Shown: in pieces, positions 20,301 through 30,600 of the stretch
Numbering within the stretch: the first letter of the stretch is position 1
Layout: every line of letters starts with the position of its first letter
Assembly: GCF_000485595.1 (NCBI RefSeq)
Contig: NW_014577511.1
Span: forward strand, 115,235-148,648
Direction: 5' to 3'
Source: Priapulus caudatus
Lineage: Eukaryota; Priapulida; Priapulimorpha; Priapulimorphida; Priapulidae
Length of the DNA: 33,414 nt
Notes under the pieces: generated by a model
What the model saw: the letters and a program-made list of their open reading frames with translations, nothing else
What the model was told of the DNA's origin: nothing
Database searches by the model: none
Program-made: the position numbers and the translations under genes

Positions 20301-23300
20301 GGTATTAATTATTATACTGATATTGATAATATGACAGTAGCAGCAATGGGGTTAGCAGAAGCAGCAGTAGTGGCAGCAGTAGAGTAACGGTAGCCAGTAG
20401 TGGCATCAGCCATAGCAGCAGCAGCAGCATCACCAAGCCATAGAACTTACAGCAGTGAGATTGACAGCAGAATGTTGTTCCAGTTATCAGCAACAGCATT
20501 GGCAAAGCATTGGTCCTTGGATGCGCTAAGTACTGACTTATCTGCAGAACTAGTTCATGACGTTTTAACTACACTGATCTAGAGTTGGTACTACGACTCA
20601 TTTGTTATAGGAAAAGCACAGGAAATTTTATGAACATGAACTCACAGATTTCAGCTAGTAACGTCCCGTATTTGGTCATTTTAAATTGGAAATGTGGATG
20701 TAGCTCAGGGCTCGAATTTCCCTAGTTTGAGGACTAATCCGTACGGATTTGTTCCTTCACAAATGAGCAAATCTGCTCAAAATCTAAGTAATCCGTACGG
20801 GGTAGGCTAAATTTTACTATGAAAGAAAAAATTGCATGCAGGACAAACCGTCCTGAATAAAATACCTTAAAGTTAAACATTGCTATTTTAGCGTTGGGAG
20901 CTCAGCATTTTATTGTACAGATTTGTCAGATAGTTGATTTAAATGCTGTATAATGGCTCTGGCACCACAGACTCTGTGTCTGCTCTGTGTACATTTAATG
21001 ATTTTAAGACAAAATTGACTAAGAAGTTGCTGAGGTGGAAGGAGCACTGTAACGGCAAGGTCTTTTTAAGTAATCCGTACCGATTTCCTTCAGGTTTCCT
21101 CATGAAATCCGTAACAAATCCGTAGGGTGATTTCCTCAGAATTTCGAACCCTGGTAGCTTTACTTGGGGGCACTCAGAAACAGGGTCATTTATAGGCACA
21201 AGGTTAAACATTTATAGACTGTGAACTGGTTGTAGATTAGGTGGTGGATGTCTGGTTTATGCCTCTTGTCCGGGGGGGGGGGGGGCTCATGAATCTTTTA
21301 ACAGGGAATGTCTATATTAACCACCCGCACTCACTCACACTCATCGCCATGTGGTTGGTTCATTATTGTGTTATATGCAGCCGATCTCAGCAAGTGAGGA
21401 CATGACCAATGCAAGTTAAAGGAAATGCTTAATTTGGGGAAGTATTCACTCTAAGAACTACTTATCCGGAGTCAAATCGTAGCATTTATGGAGTAGAAAT
21501 GTCGACATGTTTACATGATCATACATCTTTTACGCGTGAGAGAAAAAAAACGAAAGTAAGGATAAATTATATCGAATTACTACAGATAAATCGCCCGGGT
21601 TTCTGCTATACGCTGTGGCAGATTCGTCATTTTTTTTACATCTTCGATGCAAATTAACGGCTGTGAAATCTAGAAGGATGTTAGGAGCAGTTGAAGGAGA
21701 GGCTAATGAATTGCGTGTGTTTACTGTTGCTTCGCTACTCCCTGTGCAGTCTTAAATATCGGCTAATGGCCATGGTAGAACTTAGAAGTTGGATTGTCGT
21801 CAATTTGTCGAATAGGAATGGTTTAACTATAAGTATAACTGTTATGATACGACAGAAGAATTGAATGAGTATGTTGGCAAATTACGAGTTGGGCGTTTAT
21901 GCTAATGAGTTTACTTAGGTCGAAGCTACATTGCGAGTCACGGGTTGGGAAGTACTTGTCAGAAGTGCTTCATACAACTTCATCAGTGTATAGATTATTA
22001 GTTGACATGTGTTTCTCGCTTCAATGTAAATTTTGACGTTTAAGATTTTTAAAATCCGGAGCTTTATAATCTAAAATTTATTTCACTTTTATAGAAAACA
22101 AATTAATTGCATGTATGTATGTTAGCTTGTACTTGCTGTCTGGCAAAAACGTTCATTCTAACCCTGAAAGTACTTACTACAGTAACTCAGGGTTTCTTCT
22201 GCGGGAAAATTAGACAAAGGAGGTAATGGCCAGTTTGGGCAAAAAACGTGCATGATGGATTAAAATGCGTGCCGTACAGGCACGCATGCGGATGCTGCAG
22301 GCAGACGCGGGGGGGGGGGGGGAGAGGCAGAGGGGGAACCCTCTGGGGGTCCTCCCCCAGCAAAATTAAAAAAATTTGAATGTCTTAGACTGTATTTGAG
22401 GCACCGAAATTTGACAATGGCGGTGCGCCACTGTGCCTCTTATGTATAAGAAACCCTATAACTAATGACTATCTGATTTGTGATTTTAGAGAGGTTCAGC
22501 GATAGTAGTAAATTAATTTGAAATGCTAGAGGGCTTAAATTTAAAACTAGGTTTAGTTTTACAACTAGTACTACCCTTGTATAGTTCCATCAGTGTTATC
22601 AGTCTCCTGTGCACATTTCACACTTAATCGGCGAAAACACGTGTATGTATCCAAAGTCACTAGCGAATCCGAAGCCTTTACAAAAAGTAGTAAGCCTTTT
22701 TAAAGTTTTACACACACACAAAATTATGTTTGTTTTTTATGTGCATGTGTAAGTAGAGTGCCATTTTAACTTGCCTTTATTTATATACAGTGGCCAACGG
22801 TGAGTGACTCAGTATGCATTACAGCATTTATATTGCCTTATTTTATGGTTCGCATACATGTGCGTTATCATCATTTACGTAACAGGATATGTAGGCAGGA
22901 GCAGGCGATGAAATTTTATCGTTTGAACTTTTACATTTACTAGTGCCTGTATGAAATCCCTAGCCACAAGTGGATTAGTAGCCTAGTTAAACAGTAGAAT
23001 ATTGTGAAATGATGAAAATTGGTTCTATCAATACCATAATTTCATAACAAAAACCAGGCTTTGCCATCTGAGAAACCAAGGGGCCTAAAAAGGACCCGTC
23101 ATTTACTCGACAGGGCTAATTTCTCTAGATAGGGCTGATTTTCGTTTTCGGTTCTCGGAATATCAAAATTTGATGGGGCCGGAAAAAAAGCCCCGTGGAC
23201 ACCAGAGACGGGGCTGTTTACGGGGCTTGGGCCGATCGGCCGCGTGAAAAGGCGAAGCCTGAAAAACATTGCTAAACAAGTATTTAGAGGTAATGACATG

Positions 23301-23842
23301 TCAATGTCTTAATCTGTTCTAAAGTCATCCAGCAAGGGATTTATAATATGTAAGCACTTATAAATACGTTTTCTCTCCACTTCCTCTTTCTCTCTCCCAC
23401 TCTCTGTCTGTCAGTATCTTCCTACCTCTGGCTTCCCCTTTCTCTTCCCTCCTCTGTGTGCATACACTTGCATTTTACCAAATGGAGACCATCACAATCG
23501 CATACATGTCCATGTTGCTGTGGAAGCCAGAACTAGGCAGTTATATTTGTACGGCATATAGAGCCAAGATCAATAGTATCTGACTCCTACCTAAACATTA
23601 AAACTAGATTCACGGTACATTGTACATTCTAAGAACCGTGCGGAACCCCGGCAAGTCATCCATATATATACATGGAAGCTCGCGGATGTAGATGATGCAG
23701 TCATTTAATTTGTGTGCGCCGAGTGTGAAATCGTGTGTGTTTTCGCACGACAGCCCTATGAGCTCGATAAACACGCACACACGGACGCACGCACATGTGA
23801 AAATTCACACATACGCACGCACGCACGCACACGCACACACGA

Positions 23843-23923
<81 letters not shown>

Positions 23924-26900
23924 ACACAGACGCGTGTAAGAATATATTGGTAATCTTGCTTGCAAATAAAATGTGCCCGGGCGGCCGCATCAGCTGTAAG
24001 CGTCTGTCCTACTGCTCCACTTATCCTGACACATGTTCGCAATGCTAAGTTTGTGCAAGTCCTGCGCAAGCTTATATATATATATATATATATACATATT
24101 GCGCGCGTGTGCGTGTATATGCGTGTGTCTGTGTGTTTGTGTGTGTGCGTGCGTGCGTGCGTGCGTGCACGTGCGTGTTCGTGTGTGCGTGTGTGTGCTT
24201 GCATGCGTGTATGCGCTTGCATACAGTAATGATTTTCGCGTCAACACGGCTGTAACTAGCGTGCTCACGACCAATAACGACTCACTTACAATATGGTAAT
24301 ACAATATAACTTACTTACATACAATATAATACAATACAATATATATAATACAATACAATATTACTTATATACTTACAATATAACCCTATACCATTGTAAG
24401 TGAGCCGTTATTGGCTGGTATCTACACCAGAGAAATATTGATGCATGTTCCCATGACCACATAAACCTCTCGTTTAATCCCACGCTGACGCTCACTTGTT
24501 TCCCGATCACCCGCGGCAGAACAACTGCCAACTTTTTCGTTACATTAATTGTATCCCCCGCGACGAAGTCGGCGGGTATACTATGGTTTCATGTCTCCCC
24601 AGCAGCCGCCGCCGCCGCAGACAATTTCACCTTCCGCTCTATAACTCGACCCCTAATTGACCCTAGCGCTACCAAACTTGGTATACTTACACATCTTGGG
24701 GAGAAGGTGAGCAGCGTACCAAAACCAGGTCACTGCGACATTTATTTGACTTTTACCTTGACCTTAATCATATTTCCCTTCCACTCTCTAACTCGGCCCC
24801 TAATTGACCTAGCGCTACCAAACTTGGTATACTTACACATCTTGGGGAGAAGGTGAGCAGCGTACCAAAACCAGGTCACTGCGACCTTTATCTGACCTTT
24901 ACCTTGACCTTGATCATATTTCCTTCGCTCTTTAACTCGGCCCCTAATTGACCTAGCGCTACCAAAACCAGGTCACTACGACCTTTATTTGACCTTTACC
25001 TTGACCTTGATTATATTTCCCTTCCGCTCTATAACTCGCCCCTAATTGACCTAGCGCTACCAAACTTGGTATACTTACGCATCTTGGGGAGAAGGTGTGC
25101 CGCATACCAAAACCAGGTCACTACGACTTTTATTTGACCTTGACCCTGACCTTGACCTTGATCATATTTCCCTTCCGCTCTATAACTCGGCCCCTAATTG
25201 ACCTAGCTCTACCAAAACTTTGTATACTTACACATCTTGGGGAGAATCTGTGTCGCGTACCAAAACCAGGTCACTGTGGCTTTTATTTGACCTTGACCTT
25301 GACCTTGATTATATTTCTTTTCCGCTCTATAACTCGGCTCCTAATTGACCTAGCGCGCGCCAAACTTGGTATACTTACACATCTTGGGAGAAGGTGTGTC
25401 CGGCTACCGAAACCAGGTCACTGCAACCTTTATTTGACATTGACCTTGACCTTGACCTTTATCATATTTCCCTTCCGCTCTATAACTTGGCCCCTAATTG
25501 ACCTAGCGTGACCAAACTTCGTATACTTACACATCTTGGGAAGAACACGGGGGATACATACATGTAGTTGGCGACAACTGCCCTTTCTAGTTTCAAATTG
25601 CGTCCTTAAAAAAAACTAAAGCTTACAAATTTTAAAAAAGAAAAGAAACTAAAATGGACAAATATTTCACAGCACATATTCACACAAAAAAATGGAAAAA
25701 AATAAACCCGCACGCTGACATTCGCTTGTTTTGCATTTGCCCCGCAGCGGAACGACACGTCGATGCTGGCGCAGTTTTTCCACGCCGACGAAGAGCTGAA
25801 CCAGATCGCCGCCGAGCTGGACAGCTTCGACGGACGCAAGGACCCGGAGCGATGCACGATGCTCGTCAACCAGCTGAGGCAATGCCAGGACAAGGTAGGC
25901 GGCGGCGGCGGCCGGCGGCAGCGGGAGAGGGGGGTGAAGTGGAGGTTTGTGGGGGAGGGGCAGGGGGTGAAGACCTAAGGGGCAGGGGAGTGGAAGGGAC
26001 AAGGATCCGGAGCGATGCACGATGCTTATCAACCAGCTGAGGCAATGTCAGGACAAGGTAGGCGGCGGCAGCGGCGGCGGCGGCGCAGCGGGAGAGGGGG
26101 GTGAAGACGGGAGGATGAAAGGGACAGGGGTTTATGGGGGAAGGGCTGTGGTGAAGGGTACAGAGGTTTGTGGGGCAAGGGACAGGGGCGGTGAAGACAT
26201 GGGATTGAAGGCGACAGAGGTTTGTGGGTGAGGGGTGCGGGTGAAGACAGGGGAATGAAGGCGACAGAGGTTTGTGGGTGAGGGGTGCGGGTGAAGACAG
26301 GGGAATGAAGGGGACAGGGGTTTATGGGGGAGGGGCAGGTCAGAGAAATGGATGGGACATGGGTTTATGGAGGAGGAGCGGGGGAATGGGGAGGTCCACG
26401 GCAAGGGAGGGTTGAGGGTCAGTCTTTAGAATGAGTGGAGGTTCGGAGTTCTGTAGGTCCATAGGAAGGATCCATAGAAAGGATGCTTTGGGAGAGTCCA
26501 TAGATAACATCAGGAGTCTATCAATATTGATAGACTCCTGATAAAATCAAGAGCGTATTAAGAAGGAGAGCGTTCAACGGTGAAATGCTGAAATCATGTT
26601 GCAGTATTAGTCAAATTAAGAAACTTTGCCCGTTTTATTTTGATGATTCTTGATTGTCAAAATAAAACGGGTAAGGTTTACTAATTTCACTGAAACTATA
26701 ACATGGTTTTTGCATTTCACCGTTGTACGCTCTCCTTCCTAATACGCTCTTGATAACATGGAAATCCATAGGGAGGATCCACAGAAAGGCTGCATTGGGA
26801 GAGTCCGTAGATAACATGGAAATCCATAGGGAGGATCCATTGACTATGGACCCTTCTTATGGCCATCCACCCCTTCTAATGGCACTCTACATGGACCTCC

Positions 26901-27608
26901 ACTCCCTCTATACGAGGGAGAATGGGTCCATATGGATGTCCATAGTAATGCATGGAGGGGGTGGAGGTCCATAGGTGAGATCCGTAAGGGGATGAACTCT
27001 ATAGGTAGGGTCCACGAAAGGAATAGAGGGTCCACGGAAGGATTGTAGGGTTCATGGAAGGAGTGGAAGGTCCACGGAAGGAGTAGAGGGTCCACGGAAG
27101 GAGTGTGGGGTCCAAGAAAGGAGTAGAGGGTCCAAGAAAGGAGTAGAGGGTCCAAGGAAGGAGTAGAAGGTCCAGGAAAGGAGTGGATGTTCGTAAGGAG
27201 GGTCCACCGGGAGGGCCGAAGGAAGAGTCGATGGAGGGAGTGGAGGTAAATAGAAGGGGCAGGGCAAGGAGGTGGGGTATGTGTGGGAGGGGCTAGCTGG
27301 CTACTTGAGGACTGGCTGTCTGGAGATTGGATGGCCGTTACATGGTTGTTCAATGATGGTCATGTTATCTGTCTGAGAGCCCGCCTGAAGGAAGCTTGAA
27401 CCACATCGTTACTGTAAACGACTGTGGCAGCGATGCACGCTAATGCAATACTCTAGTGCGCCGTGCTGCAACGTTGCGCATCGGTTCCAGGTCGGACGCA
27501 TTTACGCAGCTCTGCCAATTAAATTGGATCGAACAGAAAGCTCTGTTGTCTGTACATATGTTGCCAGTACTAACGAGTACTGTCAAAGCAGTAACTGAGA
27601 AAGATAGT

Positions 27609-27639
<31 letters not shown>

Positions 27640-30600
27640 AACGCCTTAAGATGAGTTCACATAAAAAATGTAATAATATACCATACGGAATAGTGAGAAT
27701 ACCATACTTAGACGATCCTCTGTTACAGCAATTCCTTATTGTATTATATTTTCGTCTGACGTCAGTCAGCATAAGTCAAGTCTGCTTGTTGATTCATGTT
27801 CCAAAATCTAACTCGCCTCGCTCTCATATTTTCCGCCGCCTAATTCATACCCCTCGTATATCACGAAATAACTGCGTTGCAATTAATTAATTCATGGTGG
27901 TTTTAGGGGTCTAGAGCTTACATTATTAAGTCTGGGTGTCTTGTATGCACCGCACATAGCTGATATTCGTCTCGGTGAAGCAGAGTGCGCAGTGTAGTGG
28001 AGAAGGAGAGAGAGCCAGTTAAGTGCCTCGTGCTCGTGAACACGAACGATGGCTTCATTAGGGTTAGCTTTCCCTCGGCGTACGATGCAGCAGCAGCAAC
28101 TCGCGGGCACCGTGGTAGCGTGCGTGCGGGGCGGCGCGAGAGCCATGCAAGAGAGAACAGCCGGTCAGTCTAGCGCAAACCGACAGCGTCAGTGCGACAC
28201 GTTCGTGCGCAGACGCGTGGACGTGAGATGCGAAGTGACAGTGCGACGGATATTTGCAGCCGCTACATGCAGTGTAGTATGTAGTCTGCTTTGCCCGTAA
28301 ACCCGTCTGCTACCAGCGCAATAAGATTTGAGAAGGTTACGCCGGTGGGTGGTGAAAAAAACGCGTTCTCGTTCTCAGGGGAATATTTGTTATTCCACAG
28401 CGATAAAAATTGGAAAGGCTTTCATTCTTCCAGACTGCATGAAGCAAAAGGGTTTGAAGTAGAAATCTGTCGGTGTTTTTTTTTAACGGGTCGATCGAGT
28501 TATGGCACGCTGGTAATACTTTTTGATCCGCCTAACGCCGTATGGCCCTTAGACCTCTTATATCTTAAAGCCAATCACAACCAGCACCGTTGTTACATGA
28601 ATAAACATGCTTAAATAACAATAGATGCTTACACATTAAGCCCGGCGCACATTGCCGAACATTTTGCTCAAAAACATTATCGTAGCAATGTTCCATGAAA
28701 TGTTCGGCAGTGTGCGGTGAAAAAAGTCGCTGAACATTTGTTCCGAACAATGTTTCTGAAGATCGGAAATGTTTGATATCTCGAACATTGTAATTTGTTC
28801 GTTGAATGTTCGTCAATGTGCGCTGAATGTCGAACAATTCTAGGATCATTTGTAAATGCCTATCACGCCGATCACGTGACTCTTTACAACACAGCTACTA
28901 GACGGCGCCACGAGGTAGTTCGCTGCAAAATGTTCGGCAATGTGCGCTGAGCAATTTTAACCTGCAAAACAAAAACAAAAACAAAAACAAAAACAAAAAC
29001 ATTTGTTCGGACGAACATTTGTTCGGCAAAATGTTCGGCAATGTGCGCCAGGCTTTACCGCGCAAAGCTGTCGTAGTAAACTATAAAGTGCCAGCGTCAT
29101 AAACCTATTAATTATTAATTATTATATTATCGTGGCGGGCTTTACTATGGCCTAGCATAAACATGAAATAGACCATAGGCATATTTTCAGCTTTGCTTCT
29201 CCAGCACTGTTCGCACAAAAAATAGATCCGTCTCGCAGAATATTTGCGACACGTACTCCATGATCATGCTCTGACGTAGGAACATCGTTCGACGGTTTTT
29301 TATATATGTCGTGTATCGTGTTCATGACTCCATTCAAATGTCAGTGAAATGTAAGGATATATATATAGAAGGATGTATGATGTACGTATAACTGCTTGCA
29401 ATTCCCTTCTAGACTCGATATGGCATTCTTACACTCTCGTAGGTTCTCAATATGCATATTTATGGGGGCTCTCTGCTGATATTTTGAATTTAAATGCGAT
29501 GGCCACGTTTGCATTTTACGATTGTGTGGCATGTGTATCTTTTGTTTTGAACCAGTAGCCTTTATAAACTCTTAAAACTTGTCTGGTAGCAGTAACCTAT
29601 GGCACAAGATTTGATAGGGTATTTATTGTATATTGTATTTGATAGAACAATAATATTATTGAACGGTAATATACAAAACTATACAACAATAATATTATTG
29701 ACAATATAATACATTCATAACTTTGTTTGATAGGACAATGTTAGATATTTGACGAAAATAAATACTTTTAGTGTGAAGGGTTGATCGGATAGGTTTTTAC
29801 CAGGTCAGTCATATTACAACGAGCAAACTTTTTTCGAGCCCATCCTTGTATGTATAAAAGTATATAAGTGAAGACACGTCACTTGCTTTGTTAATTCTAT
29901 TGGCTGTATCTCGGTATGCTGTGACAAATATCACGAAGCACGCACGCACGCGCACAGACCACGCTGAAGAATGCCGACCTAGTATGTCTGAAGTGGGTCA
30001 GTGGGGAAGCGATAGCGCGTAGCATTTCTTTCTGCACGCGGATACTCGAACAGCAGATCGAGTATGTTGTAGATTGGTGCACGTAGCCCCTGATGATCAC
30101 AGGCACTTGGAGCGTTTCAATAAAATATAATGCTAAATAAATACGAAATCGATTTACTACCAATGTTTCTATACTCGGTCTCTTTCACCTATTATTGCCG
30201 ACAATTTCCTGAAAATGCCGTCCAAATGCTCATCTGCAACAAACGATGGCTGCCGCTGCACACTGACACATAAATATATAGTAAAATATATATAACGCTC
30301 CAAGTGCCTGTGCGGATGCTGTGTCTCGCGTGCGTATCATCACTCATACACGCGTAATGATAGACTGGTACTCGCTCCCACCTCGATTACTCGATGGTCC
30401 CACCTAAGCCGATAGGTGGGACCGGGTACCAGTCTAGCGTAATGACCGACCACACAGCAATGTTGCACGCAGCCCTTGTTCCACGCGACGCTGCTGAGCA
30501 CTGTGTTTCTCATGGCAGGGCTGGCTTAAAGATAACGAGAAATCAGAAAACGTCTGCGCGTGGCCTTAGCTCGGCGTTAATTAGGTGTGACTATTTAGGG

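Larger units (their letters stand above)
17331..25747 (+). other. LST2 intron 1, repeat-rich
   Basis: This 8.4-kb intron has donor GTAAGC and acceptor TTTGCCCCGCAG. It contains the elements listed separately: a GC hairpin, fold-back units, a dispersed R1 family, a CAG-ended MITE, CA/GT tracts and the 148-bp satellite. Between them (about 18316-19020, 21290-22140, 22480-23700) I see unique AT-rich sequence with no recognisable exon. Short AGC/AGT-rich low-complexity patches lie at 19935-20060 and 20335-20435. G14 homopolymers are at 21272-21285 and 22309-22322. Confidence 0.75.

Noticed and set aside
23692-24304. Long overlapping open frames rich in His/Thr, Val/Cys
   Set aside because: They are translations of CA/GT microsatellites on both strands.
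25095-25511. 138-codon open frame with repeated LTLTLT and PFRSIT blocks
   Set aside because: It lies wholly in the 148-bp satellite; the repeats arise from TTGACC tracts and the frame survives by unit length near a multiple of three, with no start context or domain.
26844-27353. 169-codon minus-strand proline-rich frame
   Set aside because: It is the reverse reading of the GGTCCA minisatellite, low in complexity and without homology I know.
28049-28300. Alternative LST2 first exon in a CpG-richer patch
   Set aside because: No RKWxYKPK-like peptide and no donor joining in phase 0 to exon 3 could be recognised; composition alone is not enough.
28291-28614. 107-codon open frame as a real gene
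   Set aside because: No known domain, no splice or promoter context, and it ends close to a MITE; chance length is plausible.
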